Shown here: positions 8,579-17,617 of the stretch, in pieces
Layout: each line of letters begins with the position of its first letter
Numbering within the stretch: the first letter of the stretch is position 1
Assembly: GCF_006715975.1 (NCBI RefSeq)
Contig: NZ_VFOF01000001.1
Location: 1,064,001-1,128,000 of the forward strand
Reading direction: 5' to 3'
Origin: Zymomonas mobilis
GTDB lineage: Bacteria > Pseudomonadota > Alphaproteobacteria > Sphingomonadales > Sphingomonadaceae
Length of the DNA stretch: 64,000 bases
The notes under the pieces: model-generated
Seen by the model: the letters and a program-made list of their open reading frames with translations, nothing else
The model's database searches: none
What the model was told of the DNA's origin: nothing
Position numbers and translations under genes: made by a program

Positions 8579-9724
8579 CTAGCATTTTTCGCCGGATATC
8601 CAGACTGATTGCGGTTTTAATTTTTCATCCATCACAACGAAGTCGGCTCTTTTCCCTACTTCTAAGCTACCACGGTCGTCTAAACCCAGAAAACGGGCAG
8701 GGGTGAGGGATGCCATTCGTGAGGCCGCAACCAAGGAAATATCAGCAAATTTTACCATATTGGCAAAAGCCGCTGCCATATCGAGCAATGAACCTGCCAA
8801 AACATTTTTGTCATCGGTAATCCGGCCATCACGCCGATAAATCATTTGTTCCTGTAGCAAGAAGTGATCCTGTTCCCATCCGGTTAAGGGCATCGCATCA
8901 GTTATCAACATTAACCGGTCGGCACCTTTGGCTTTATACGCCAAGCGAATATTGGAAGGATGCACATGCTGCCCATCGGCAATAATACCGGCATAGGCGC
9001 TGTCACTATCTAAAGCGGCTCCCACCATAGAGGGCGCGCGACTGCTATTTTGAGACATCGCATTAAACAGATGGGTAAATCCACGTGCACCAGCAGCAAC
9101 GGCCTTTATGGCAGTATCGTAATCGCTATCGGAATGGCCGATAGAGACAATCACGCCTGCTTGTGACAGCCTTTTAATAACCGAAATATCCATCGTTTCT
9201 GGCGCCAGAGTCAAAAGGATTTTGAAGCTATCTTTGTTTTTTTGTGCGCTATCACAAAGGAAACGAATATCTTCTTCGCTGATGGGGCGAATTTTGTTTT
9301 CTGCATGGATGCCACGCCGTTTCATGGCGATGAAAGGCCCTTCAATATGAAGGCCGACAACTCCTTTGATGCCTAATCTTACCGCCTGTTCAATTGCCAG
9401 AACTGCTTTTTTGATAGTGGTCGTGTCTTCGCTCACCAAAGTCGGCATCAAAGCCGTCGTTCCAAAGGCACGATGGGCGGCGGCAATAGTGGCGATCGAG
9501 TCAACATCAGGATTGTCATTCAGAAGACAGCCGCCGCCGCCATTCACCTGAATGTCGATAAAACCAGCCAAGACAAGCTGATTACCCAGATCAACGATCG
9601 GTATACCAGATGGCACCGGTTGATCTGTAATAGCCTGTATCAGGCCGTCTTCGATCAACAGGGTGTGATCTGGCAATAGTGCATCCGGTGTAACGATCTG
9701 ACCATGCGTAAGGGCAATCTGCAT
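8579..9724 (-). CDS. nagA: N-acetylglucosamine-6-phosphate deacetylase
   Basis: Amidohydrolase-superfamily enzyme that removes acetate from GlcNAc-6-P, a step in amino-sugar and cell-wall recycling. At 381 residues it has full length. Motifs: FIDIQVNGGGG after the first beta domain, HIEGPF with metal ligand Glu128, GHSD with His197, THLFNAM with His218, ADGQHVHP, and LITDAMPLTG with catalytic Asp276. No nagB or GlcNAc PTS gene is adjacent, and the next minus-strand gene is a TetR regulator. Substrate assignment rests on family motifs. Confidence 0.93.
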   Translation of the reverse strand: MQIALTHGQIVTPDALLPDHTLLIEDGLIQAITDQPVPSGIPIVDLGNQLVLAGFIDIQVNGGGGCLLNDNPDVDSIATIAAAHRAFGTTALMPTLVSEDTTTIKKAVLAIEQAVRLGIKGVVGLHIEGPFIAMKRRGIHAENKIRPISEEDIRFLCDSAQKNKDSFKILLTLAPETMDISVIKRLSQAGVIVSIGHSDSDYDTAIKAVAAGARGFTHLFNAMSQNSSRAPSMVGAALDSDSAYAGIIADGQHVHPSNIRLAYKAKGADRLMLITDAMPLTGWEQDHFLLQEQMIYRRDGRITDDKNVLAGSLLDMAAAFANMVKFADISLVAASRMASLTPARFLGLDDRGSLEVGKRADFVVMDEKLKPQSVWISGEKC

Positions 9725-9821
9725 CGGGACATCTTTCAGGATTAAAATGGGGCGTTTGAACGGGCTGTGTGCAATAACGACCGGACTTTTTGAAAAAGTC
9801 GAAGTAAGATACAGGGTATCT

Positions 9822-10445
9822 TTAGGGGGCGTAAGCCTTTAGGAAAAGGGAGACGATCCGGCTGACATCCTCTTCGAGTGTTTCTTCAATATCTGGTTGA
9901 GGAATATTATAGAGGCGGGAAGGCATGCTTTTCGCGCATAAGGCATGCAGTAAGAAAGACGCCGCTTTTTGAGGATCGTCTTTTCTAAGCTGATTTTTTT
10001 CCATGGCGGATTCAAAATAGATCGCGAGTTTTTGCATGGCGACCTTGGGACCCGCGTCATAGAAAATTTTGCCGACCTCGGGGAAACGCCAACTTTCGAC
10101 AACCGCCAGCCGTAATAAGGTTTTCTTTTCCGGTTTAATAATATTCCGGCAAAGGTGACGGCCATATTGGTTCAGCGTGACTTCAATTTCAGCTTGTGGA
10201 TTAAGTAAATCTGTATAAACCTTATGAAAGTCGCCTGTTAGCCGTTCTATCACCGCAGAAAATAAGGCCTCTTTAGAGGGGAAATGAGACCACAGTGTCC
10301 CTTTTGACCCTCCGACTTTGGCCGCGATAGCCGACATGGAGGTTTCAGCATACCCTTTTTCAAGGAAAAAGCGCTTTGCTTCTTCGAGGATAGCTTCCCG
10401 GCGATCTACGCATTTTTGTTGCTTTGATATATTCATAATTTCCAT
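9822..10445 (-). CDS. TetR/AcrR-family transcriptional repressor of the adjacent efflux operon (predicted)
   Basis: A 207-residue protein with an N-terminal TetR helix-turn-helix: RREAILEEAKRFFLEKGYAETSMSAIAAKVGGSKGTLWSHFPSKEALF at about 15-63. The C-terminal ligand-binding domain is helical and divergent. It is transcribed away from a NodT/EmrA/EmrB-type operon across a 91-base gap, the classical layout for a local repressor of a drug or solvent pump. The spacer should hold the shared operator. The ligand is unknown. Confidence 0.88.
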   Translation of the reverse strand: MEIMNISKQQKCVDRREAILEEAKRFFLEKGYAETSMSAIAAKVGGSKGTLWSHFPSKEALFSAVIERLTGDFHKVYTDLLNPQAEIEVTLNQYGRHLCRNIIKPEKKTLLRLAVVESWRFPEVGKIFYDAGPKVAMQKLAIYFESAMEKNQLRKDDPQKAASFLLHALCAKSMPSRLYNIPQPDIEETLEEDVSRIVSLFLKAYAP

Positions 10446-10536
10446 AATGCAAAATACTCTACAGTACGATTCGACCTTGACAAAAACCGCCTTCTAACCC
10501 AAGAAAAAAGTTGTACTATCTGGTACGGAAAAATTT
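10446..10536. promoter_or_regulatory. Divergent promoter/operator region between the TetR gene and the efflux operon
   Basis: On the plus strand a TTGACA sits at 10477-10482, but no good -10 lies 17 bases downstream of it. On the minus strand TTGTCA followed by TAGAGT is a possible promoter for the TetR gene. The tetramer GTAC occurs at 10463, 10513 and 10523, the last two forming GTAC-N6-GTAC at 10513-10526 just before the efflux start. This spacing might mark an operator, but the flanking bases are not symmetrical. Confidence 0.35.
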
Positions 10537-11979
10537 ATGCATCTTAAACGACCACTCATTACCAGTATTTCTGTAGCAACGCTATTGCTGACAGGATGTG
10601 CCTCAATTCCTAAACTGGGGAAAGCGCCTAAAGTAAAAGACGTACATGATTATGCAACGGCACAATCCCTTGCAGGTAACGAAGTGGCATGGCCAGGCGA
10701 AGGTTGGTGGAAGTCATATGGTGACCCTCAACTAGACCAACTGATGACCGAAGCTTTAGCGAAAGCGCCTGATATGGCGATTGCCAAGGCACGGGTATTG
10801 TCGGCGGCTGGTAGCAAGCAAGTTGCGGGTGCTGGATTATTGCCTTCCATTAACGGCTTTGTCGGAACCGGTGCGGGGCACCTGATGAAAGATCAGGAAA
10901 TCCGGCAGATGGCGCGCGAAACCGGTGGGGGGGATAGCTTTAAAGACTGGGGCGATGGTGGTTCGTCTTTTCTGACTATCCGTTATAATCTGGATATCTG
11001 GGGTGGGTATCGCGCCAAATTGGCTGCAGCGACCTCGGAATCTAAAGCGGCTTTAGTCGATTCACACGAAGCGGCTTTGATGCTGACGACTGGTATTGCT
11101 GCTGCCTACGCCAACCTTTCCCGCCTGTTCGAAGAACGGGAAGTGTTGCAACGTAGTTTGGAAGTGCGCAGCCAGATCGTCAAGCTGACCCAGCAGAGAT
11201 TGGGACATGGCCTTGATAATGATGCGGTGATGCAAGATGCCAGCGCAAGACAAGCCAATGCCCAAGCTGATTTGATCGCCAATCAAGAATCTATTGATCT
11301 TGCTCGACATCAGATTGCAGCGCTTATGGGGGCAGGGCCTGATCGTGGTATGGTAATTCAACGGCCACAATCCGTTAAATTGCGGGCGGTTGGTTTACCG
11401 GATAACGCGGCATTAGACCTTTTGGGACGGCGGCCTGATATTGTAGCCGCACGTTTGACTGCGGAAGCCGCCGGTTATCGGGTCAAAGTCGCTAAAACCC
11501 AGTTTTATCCCAATGTCAGCCTTAACGGTATCGTTGGATATCAGACGCGGGCTTTAGAACATATGGCGACCCATGGTTTGGCTTTGGGGGCCGCCAGTGC
11601 CGCCCTTAACCTCCCGATTTTTAGAGGGGGCAGCCTGTCAGGTCAGTATCGCGAAGCATGGGCAACCTATCAGGAAGCTGTTGGTAGTTATGACAAAACA
11701 TTGTCACAAGCTTTGCAACAGGTAGCTGATGCCGCGACGAGTCAAAAACAGCTCAATCTGCAGCTTGACCAAACAGCTCAGGCGCTTAATCATGCCGAAC
11801 TTTCTTATAATGTGTCAGCCAACCGATATAAAAGCGGTCTCGTGACTTATATCGATGTTTTACAGGGGGAAGAAAACGTTCTGACCCTAAGAAAAGCAGT
11901 CGCCGATCTTCGGGCGAGAGCCTTCCAGCTTGATGTCTCATTGATTCAGGCTTTGGGTGGCGGTTTTACGGCAGCATAA
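10537..11979 (+). CDS. Outer-membrane efflux lipoprotein, NodT/OprM family
   Basis: TolC-like outer-membrane channel of a tripartite pump. The signal peptide ends in the lipobox LLTGC with Cys21 as the lipidated residue. The rest of the 480 residues shows the two repeated outer-membrane-efflux domains, including WWKSYGDPQLDQLMTEAL near the start, LGRRPDIVAARLTAEAAGYRVKVAKTQFYPNVSL in the second half, and SYNVSANRYKSGLVTYIDVLQ near the end, all typical of this family. It is the first gene of the operon with the EmrA-like and EmrB-like genes. Substrate not deducible. Confidence 0.93.
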   Translation: MHLKRPLITSISVATLLLTGCASIPKLGKAPKVKDVHDYATAQSLAGNEVAWPGEGWWKSYGDPQLDQLMTEALAKAPDMAIAKARVLSAAGSKQVAGAGLLPSINGFVGTGAGHLMKDQEIRQMARETGGGDSFKDWGDGGSSFLTIRYNLDIWGGYRAKLAAATSESKAALVDSHEAALMLTTGIAAAYANLSRLFEEREVLQRSLEVRSQIVKLTQQRLGHGLDNDAVMQDASARQANAQADLIANQESIDLARHQIAALMGAGPDRGMVIQRPQSVKLRAVGLPDNAALDLLGRRPDIVAARLTAEAAGYRVKVAKTQFYPNVSLNGIVGYQTRALEHMATHGLALGAASAALNLPIFRGGSLSGQYREAWATYQEAVGSYDKTLSQALQQVADAATSQKQLNLQLDQTAQALNHAELSYNVSANRYKSGLVTYIDVLQGEENVLTLRKAVADLRARAFQLDVSLIQALGGGFTAA

Positions 11980-12000
11980 CTTTTTTTGTGAGTGACAACT

Positions 12001-13212
12001 ATGGCAGATCATAATCCCACGGTTCAGGCCGCCGCAGATCAGGGTGACAGCAAGCTGTCATTGGATAAAGAAAACGAAAACGCTACCGAAAATACCGATT
12101 CCCAGCCGGATAAAACTAACAAAGCCAACAGAAAACGTTGGCTTCGTTATCTGGCCATCGGTCTGATCGTTATCGCAATAATCTATGCCATCTGGTATTT
12201 TTTAGTGGGTTCGCGTCATGCGACCACTGACAATGCCTATACCAATGCGGAATCAGCACAGGTTATGGCATTGGTTTCAGGACCGGTCGCACAGGTTTTT
12301 GTTTCGGATACGCAGCAGGTTCAAAAAGGTGATTTGCTGGTTCGCCTTAATCCGGATGACCAAGTCATCGCTTTGGCAAAAGCTGAAGCTGATATGGCCT
12401 CAGCAGAAAGAAGATTTGGCCAGACATCTGCCAGCAGCGATGCGCTTTCTCAAGCCGTGATGGCACAGCAGGCTAGCGTTGAACAAGCCGAAGCCAATTA
12501 TCTGGCTGCTCAGTCAACCTATCATCGTGCAGAAACCGATTATAACCGTCGCCATTCTTTAGTCGAATCTGGTGCTGTTTCTCGGGATGAAATGACAGCG
12601 GTCTCCAATGCTTTGGAAAAAGCACGGGCGGCTTTATTGCAAAGTCATGCCGCTGTTGATCAGGCACATGCAGCCAAAGAACAGGCTATCGGTAATTTTG
12701 AAGCCAATCAGGCTTTGATCAAAAACACGACGGTCAGCACCAATCCGCAGGTTCGTGCCGCCAAAGCCAATTTGGATCAGGCTCGTTTGGATAACAGCCG
12801 TCTTGAAATTCGCGCGCCTATGGCGGGTGTTGTTACCCAGCGTCAGGTACAGGTTGGACAGCGTGTCAATGTCGGCACGCCGATTGCGACCATTGTTCCG
12901 ATTGAACAAATTTATGTTGATGCCAATTTCAAAGAAACCCAGCTGGGTAAAGTGAAAGTCGGTCAGACGGCAACCGTGAAATCAGATCTTTATGGGGGTG
13001 ATATCGTTTATCACGGCCATGTCGTTGGTTTCTCTGGTGGTACTGGTGCTGCTTTCTCTCTTATCCCTGCCCAGAATGCGACGGGTAACTGGATCAAAGT
13101 TGTTCAGCGTTTGCCTGTTCGTATTGCCCTTGATCCCAAGGAATTGAGAGCCCATCCGCTGCGCGTGGGTTTGTCGATGGAGGCTGACATTGACCTTTCT
13201 TCAAAAAACTAG
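12001..13212 (+). CDS. Membrane-fusion (HlyD/EmrA-family) periplasmic adaptor
   Basis: Links an inner-membrane pump to the outer-membrane channel. A charged, Asn/Gln/Lys-rich N-terminal tail of about 45 residues precedes one membrane helix (RWLRYLAIGLIVIAIIYAIW). Then come the EmrA signature TTDNAYTNAESAQVMALVSGPV, the lipoyl half-motif VSDTQQVQKGDLLVRLNPDD, a long alpha-helical hairpin, and the second lipoyl half LEIRAPMAGVVTQRQVQVGQRV. The ATG at 12001 is preferred over a GTG three codons earlier. The downstream pump gene starts inside its last codons. Confidence 0.92.
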   Translation: MADHNPTVQAAADQGDSKLSLDKENENATENTDSQPDKTNKANRKRWLRYLAIGLIVIAIIYAIWYFLVGSRHATTDNAYTNAESAQVMALVSGPVAQVFVSDTQQVQKGDLLVRLNPDDQVIALAKAEADMASAERRFGQTSASSDALSQAVMAQQASVEQAEANYLAAQSTYHRAETDYNRRHSLVESGAVSRDEMTAVSNALEKARAALLQSHAAVDQAHAAKEQAIGNFEANQALIKNTTVSTNPQVRAAKANLDQARLDNSRLEIRAPMAGVVTQRQVQVGQRVNVGTPIATIVPIEQIYVDANFKETQLGKVKVGQTATVKSDLYGGDIVYHGHVVGFSGGTGAAFSLIPAQNATGNWIKVVQRLPVRIALDPKELRAHPLRVGLSMEADIDLSSKN

Positions 13213-14782
13213 TCATCAACTGCATGACTTTTTTGCGGGATTTTCTTTTGGCCCACCGGGAGACCGGCGGGCACCCGCTTCTGCTGAAGGTCTTTTATCT
13301 GGCTCCAAACAGGCAATAGCCTGTATTATTTTGGCGATGACCAATTTTATGGTCGTGCTTGATACGACCATCGCCAATGTGTCGGTGCCGCATATTGCCG
13401 GAGACCTCGCGGTTTCCAACTCCCAAGGCACTTGGGTTATTACCTCTTATGCGGTGGCCGAAGCTATCTGTGTGCCATTGACCGGCTGGCTTTCCCGCCG
13501 CTTTGGTACCGTGCTTTTATTCTTTATTTCAATTCTCGGTTTTACAACCTTCTCTTGCCTATGCGGTTTTTCGCATAGTTTGCTCGTTTTGCTGATTTTC
13601 CGTTGTCTGCAGGGCTTTTTTGGTGGTCCTTTGATGCCGATTACGCAAACGCTCTTGTTGCGTGTGTTCAAAAAAGAACAACATGCGCAGGCTATGGGTA
13701 TTTGGGCAATGACGACCATTACCGCTCCGATTATCGGGCCTATCATGGGCGGTTGGCTCAGCGATAACTGGTCGTGGCCGTGGATTTTCTATATCAATAT
13801 TCCGATCGGGGTTATCTGCGCTGTAGGTGTCTTTGCACTGTTGCGTGGTATCGAAACCCGCACATTCAAGGAATATATTGATAAGGGCGGCTTGGCTATC
13901 ATGGTGACATGGATTGCCTGCCTCCAGATCGCGCTTGATTTGGGTCATGACCATGACTGGTTGAGCAGCAGCATGATTGTCACGCTTCTGGTTGTGGCGG
14001 CGATCGGTTTTACGGTCTTCGTCATCTGGGAGTTGACTGAAAAAGAACCGATTGTTGATCTCAAGATTTTCAGACATCGTGGTTTCACAATTAGTGTTCT
14101 ATCGCTCTCATTCAGTTTCGGGGTGTTTTTCGCCTCGGCGGTTATTATTCCGCAATGGCTGCAGCGTGTGATGGGCTATACCGCGACGGATTCTGGTCTT
14201 GTGACCGCTATGTCCGGTATTTTGGCCGTCTTTTTCTCACCGATTGTTGCCAAACTAAGTGGCAAAGTTGATCCGCGTATTCTCGTCAGCTTTGGTATTT
14301 TGTGGCTGGGCGGCTGTACAGCGCTCAGAACGCTATGGGATACCAATAGCAGTTATTGGATATTTGCGGTTCCGCAATTCCTGCAAGGGATCGGGATGCC
14401 GTTTTTCTTTGTGCCGTTAACGACCTTGGCGCTTTCTTCGGTTTTGCCAGAAGAAACGACATCGGCGGCCGGTCTCATGAACTTTTTAAGAACATTGGCC
14501 GGCGCTATCGGTACATCATGGTCAACGACGGTTTGGGAAGATTATGCCCGCGTCATGCATAATGAGCTGGCCAACGTCATTCCTACCCCGAATGTGGTCT
14601 TGCCACTTTTGCAAATGGGCGGGCGAAATACGGTTAAGGCAAGGGCATTTTTCGATGCCTTGGTCGATACACAGTCTTATGCGCTTTCGACCACCCATAT
14701 TTTCTTTATCAGCACGATTGTCTTTATTGTTGCTTCTTCTGTGATCTGGCTCGCGCCAGCGCCCAAGAAAAAGCAGAAATAA
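13190..14782 (+). CDS. DHA2-family (EmrB-type) MFS multidrug transporter
   Basis: Proton-driven 14-helix major facilitator that works with the two preceding genes. Hallmarks are TNFMVVLDTTIANVSVPHIAGDL in helix 1, the RFGTVLLF loop, and GPIMGGWLSDNWSWPWIFYINIPIG in helix 5. The start is a TTG at 13190 inside the adaptor gene. It has GGAGG six bases upstream and no other in-frame ATG or GTG exists before helix 1, so TTG is well supported. The overlap of 23 bases implies coupled translation. Confidence 0.92.
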   Translation: MTFLQKTSHQLHDFFAGFSFGPPGDRRAPASAEGLLSGSKQAIACIILAMTNFMVVLDTTIANVSVPHIAGDLAVSNSQGTWVITSYAVAEAICVPLTGWLSRRFGTVLLFFISILGFTTFSCLCGFSHSLLVLLIFRCLQGFFGGPLMPITQTLLLRVFKKEQHAQAMGIWAMTTITAPIIGPIMGGWLSDNWSWPWIFYINIPIGVICAVGVFALLRGIETRTFKEYIDKGGLAIMVTWIACLQIALDLGHDHDWLSSSMIVTLLVVAAIGFTVFVIWELTEKEPIVDLKIFRHRGFTISVLSLSFSFGVFFASAVIIPQWLQRVMGYTATDSGLVTAMSGILAVFFSPIVAKLSGKVDPRILVSFGILWLGGCTALRTLWDTNSSYWIFAVPQFLQGIGMPFFFVPLTTLALSSVLPEETTSAAGLMNFLRTLAGAIGTSWSTTVWEDYARVMHNELANVIPTPNVVLPLLQMGGRNTVKARAFFDALVDTQSYALSTTHIFFISTIVFIVASSVIWLAPAPKKKQK

Positions 14783-14797
14783 CGGTCTTCCCGAATA

Positions 14798-14833
14798 GAC
14801 CTGCCTTCGTATAAGGATAAGCGAAGGCAGGTC
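14798..14833 (+). terminator. Hairpin after the efflux operon
   Basis: A perfect 12-bp inverted repeat, GACCTGCCTTCG (14798-14809) and CGAAGGCAGGTC (14822-14833), with a 12-base loop, 15 bases past the transporter stop. Only a short ATTTAAA follows, so termination may be inefficient. It also sets a left limit for the start of the next gene, which must lie beyond it. Confidence 0.6.
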
Positions 14834-14852
14834 ATTTAAAGGGGTAGGGGTT

Positions 14853-16073
14853 ATTTTTACAGAACGACTAACCGGCATAGCGGGAGCGCTATGCCTTATT
14901 TTGATTGCTTTCGGGCTATCTTCAAACCGTCGCAAAATCAAAATACGACAGGTCTGTGGCGCTTTTATTACGCAGATCGTGATCGCCATTCTTATTCTTT
15001 ATGTCCCTTTCGGGCAAAATATGATGGCGGCATTAGCGCGCTTCGTGAATAATTTCATAGGATATGCGTCTGCTGGGTCGGCTTTCCTTTTTGGTCCTTT
15101 GGCAACATCCCCATTGGGGCATAATTTTGCCATGCAGGCTTTGCCGGTTCTGATCTTTTTTTCTTCCCTGATTTCTATTCTTTACCATTTGGGTATGATG
15201 CAGTTTCTGGTGCGCTGGATTGGCGGTGCGATTGAAAAGCTGACCCAGATCGGTCGGGTTGAAGCCATCAATTGCGCAACCAATATTTTTGTCGGGCAGA
15301 GTGAATCTCCCTTGGTCGTTGGACCCTATTTAGGGGAATTGCCACCAGAACGACTGTTTACGATTATGGTAACCGGCATGAGCGGTATCGCGGGTACGTT
15401 GCTGGCCGCTTATGCCCAAATGGGTATTCGTCTTGATTACCTGTTGACTGCCAATCTGATGGCGGCACCCGCCGGTATTATGATGGCAAAAATCATGATG
15501 CCAGATCTGACAGAAAGTGCCGCATTTGAAGAAAAAATAGCCCCCCATCAGAAAAAATCGGCCAATATCATTATGGCCGCAGCTGAAGGTGCACAACAAG
15601 GTGTTAAGTTGGCGGTCGCCGTTGGGGCGATGGTGATGGCTTTTGTTGCTTTGGTGGCTATGGCGAATGGATTTTGTTCGATGGTCGGCAGCTGGTTTGG
15701 ATGGCCAGATTTAACCTTTCAAAGCTTGATCGGTGCGGCTTTCCGCCCTGTCATGTGGTTAGTCGGTGTGCCTTGGTCAGAAGCAGGAACCGCTGGTGGC
15801 TTGATGGGCGAAAAAGTCATTCTGAACGAGTTTATTGCCTATATTCATTTTGGCCAAATAACATCGGGTTTATCACCTCATACGATGGCTATCGTTACCT
15901 TCGCGCTTTGTGGTTTTGCCAATATTTCATCCATCGCCATTCAGATGGCAGTAACCGGTGGTATTGTTCCGCATCAGCGTCCTGTTATCGCCCGATTGGG
16001 TGGTCGTGCCTTGGTTGCTGCGATGCTGGCTAATTTAATGAGCGCCACACTTGCTGGTTTGTTGGTGTCCTGA
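14853..16073 (+). CDS. Concentrative nucleoside transporter (CNT/NupC family), probable non-canonical start
   Basis: Cation-coupled nucleoside uptake at the inner membrane. CNT signatures: FFSSLISILYHLGMMQFLVRWI, the conserved NIFVGQSESPLVVGPYL, TGMSGIAGTLLAAYAQMG and a C-terminal LCGFANISSIAIQMAVTGGI. The only ATG/GTG/TTG near the beginning is a TTG at 14901, which would cut off most of membrane helix 1. The frame continues upstream as FTERLTGIAGALCLILIAFGLSSNRR, matching the family N-terminus, and the region back to the in-frame stop at 14796 contains no standard start codon. ATT at 14853, behind an AAAGGGG/TAGGGG stretch, is my best candidate. First gene of a purine block. Confidence 0.8.
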   Translation: MFTERLTGIAGALCLILIAFGLSSNRRKIKIRQVCGAFITQIVIAILILYVPFGQNMMAALARFVNNFIGYASAGSAFLFGPLATSPLGHNFAMQALPVLIFFSSLISILYHLGMMQFLVRWIGGAIEKLTQIGRVEAINCATNIFVGQSESPLVVGPYLGELPPERLFTIMVTGMSGIAGTLLAAYAQMGIRLDYLLTANLMAAPAGIMMAKIMMPDLTESAAFEEKIAPHQKKSANIIMAAAEGAQQGVKLAVAVGAMVMAFVALVAMANGFCSMVGSWFGWPDLTFQSLIGAAFRPVMWLVGVPWSEAGTAGGLMGEKVILNEFIAYIHFGQITSGLSPHTMAIVTFALCGFANISSIAIQMAVTGGIVPHQRPVIARLGGRALVAAMLANLMSATLAGLLVS

Positions 16074-16287
16074 ATTATGTCAAAAACGATAGCAAAAAGT
16101 CTTTTAAAGGCTATGACAATCGAAAAAGAATCTTTGTTTTACAAAGGTTTGTTAAGGGTATCTGTTACGGATATCGTCTCTTCTTCTAATCTTTTTACAT
16201 CCCCTTTGAAAAATATTTATCCGGCGCGACAAAACCCTGTCAGTTGCTGGCAATATAATGTAACGAATGGCGGAAATGGGGGATATC
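16074..16287 (+). other. Spacer between the CNT and AzgA-type transporter genes
   Basis: AT-rich stretch of about 210 bases. A consensus-like TATAAT lies at 16254-16259 but no clear -35 is placed correctly upstream. A 75-residue frame starting at 16077 has no recognisable domain or ribosome-binding site and runs into the next gene, so I do not call it. The spacer probably holds a promoter for the permease gene. Confidence 0.4.
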
Positions 16288-17613
16288 ATGCAACAATGGC
16301 TTGACCACTATTTCAGGCTAACAGAACGCGGGACAACAATTCGCACCGAAGTCATGGCGGGTCTGACGACCTTTTTAACCATGGCTTATATTATTGTGGT
16401 CAATCCGACCCTGCTGGCACAAGCCGGTATGCCTTATGCAGCGGTTGCTGCTGCGACCTGTTTTGCGGCTGGATTTGCTAGCTTACTTATGGGGTTTTAC
16501 GCCAATACACCGTTGGCTTTGGCACCGGGGCTTGGGCTTAATGCCTATTTCGCCTTTACGGTTGTTGGACAGATGGGCATCCCATGGCAGCAGGCTTTGG
16601 GATGTGTTTTCTTATCGGGTGCAATTTTCTTGCTTCTGACTTTTGCCGGTATCCGGCAAATGATCATTAAAGCAATACCCCATTCTTTATTTGCAGCGAC
16701 GGCGGGCGGCATTGGTTTTTTTATCGCCTTTATCGGCTTAAGAAATGCCGGAATTATCGAAGCTAATACTTCGACATTGGTGACGTTAGGCTCTCTTGGC
16801 AGCAGCCAGACTTTATTTGCGATAACGGGACTTATTCTGACCGCGGCTTTAATGGCATATCGGGTTCGCGGTGCTATCCTGATCGGCATTTTGGCTGTTA
16901 CGGTTTTGGGTCTTTTATCGGGTTTTGTTCATTTTTCAGCGAGTGATTATAGCCCTGCGATGCTCGGAAAAACGGCCTTTGCCCTTGATATTAAGGGGGC
17001 TTTGTTCCGTGGTCATAATTTCGGCTCTGCTATTATCGAGATCCTGTTTATCCTGTTATTCGTCGATTTGTTTGACAATATCGGCACCTTGGTTGCTGTA
17101 ACAAAACGCGCCGGTTTAATGGATAAAGATGGTACTATCCCTAATTTGAACCGGATGCTTTTGACCGATGCGATCGCGACATTAGTCGGTGCCGTTTCCG
17201 GCACCTCGACAGTGACTTCTTATATTGAAAGTGCTGCAGGGGTGCAGGCTGGCGGTCGAAGTGGACTGACGGCCGTTGTTGTCGGGTTATTATTTTTGTG
17301 CATGTTGTGGGTTGCCCCTTATGCCCAAATTATTCCTATCGGTGCGACGGCACCGGCACTTATTCTGGTCGGGGCATTAATGATGGCGCCGTTAACCGAA
17401 ATAGAATGGAATAATATAGAAGAAGCGCTACCTTGCTTTTTGACGCTGATCATTATTCCTTTGAGCTTTTCCATTGCCAATGGTCTGGCATTCGGAATGA
17501 TTGCCTATACCGCGTTGAAAATAGCTAAAGGTAAAATCAAAAAGGACGATTGGCTTTTATGCCTGCTGGCCGCTTTGTTTATTGGTCGTTTCATTTATCT
17601 GGCGAGAGGGTAG
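16288..17613 (+). CDS. Guanine/hypoxanthine-type purine permease (NCS2, AzgA subfamily)
   Basis: Inner-membrane proton symporter for purine bases with 12 to 14 hydrophobic helices. Signatures: LTERGTTIRTEVMAGLTTFLTMAYIIVVNP at the N-terminus, LAPGLGLNAYFAFTVV, GIGFFIAFIGLRNAGI, LFVDLFDNIGTLVAVTKRAG and GTSTVTSYIESAAGVQAGGRSGLTAVVVG, all typical of the AzgA branch. I chose the ATG at 16288 behind GGGGGA. An ATG seven codons earlier is also in frame. It is followed 5 bases later by a NUP-family gene. Choice between guanine, hypoxanthine and adenine cannot be made from sequence. Confidence 0.92.
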   Translation: MQQWLDHYFRLTERGTTIRTEVMAGLTTFLTMAYIIVVNPTLLAQAGMPYAAVAAATCFAAGFASLLMGFYANTPLALAPGLGLNAYFAFTVVGQMGIPWQQALGCVFLSGAIFLLLTFAGIRQMIIKAIPHSLFAATAGGIGFFIAFIGLRNAGIIEANTSTLVTLGSLGSSQTLFAITGLILTAALMAYRVRGAILIGILAVTVLGLLSGFVHFSASDYSPAMLGKTAFALDIKGALFRGHNFGSAIIEILFILLFVDLFDNIGTLVAVTKRAGLMDKDGTIPNLNRMLLTDAIATLVGAVSGTSTVTSYIESAAGVQAGGRSGLTAVVVGLLFLCMLWVAPYAQIIPIGATAPALILVGALMMAPLTEIEWNNIEEALPCFLTLIIIPLSFSIANGLAFGMIAYTALKIAKGKIKKDDWLLCLLAALFIGRFIYLARG

Positions 17614-17617
17614 CGGG

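Noticed and set aside
9784-9800. GACTTTTTGAAAAAGTC palindrome between nagA and the TetR gene
   Set aside because: Seven-base A/T-rich arms with almost no loop. Not strong enough to call a terminator or operator.
13559-14077. 172-residue minus-strand frame inside the EmrB-type gene
   Set aside because: Low-complexity, charged translation that mirrors the transporter's hydrophobic codons. No motif or start signal.
16077-16304. 75-residue plus-strand frame between the CNT and AzgA-type genes
   Set aside because: No family, no ribosome-binding site, and it overlaps the permease start. Probably a non-coding spacer.
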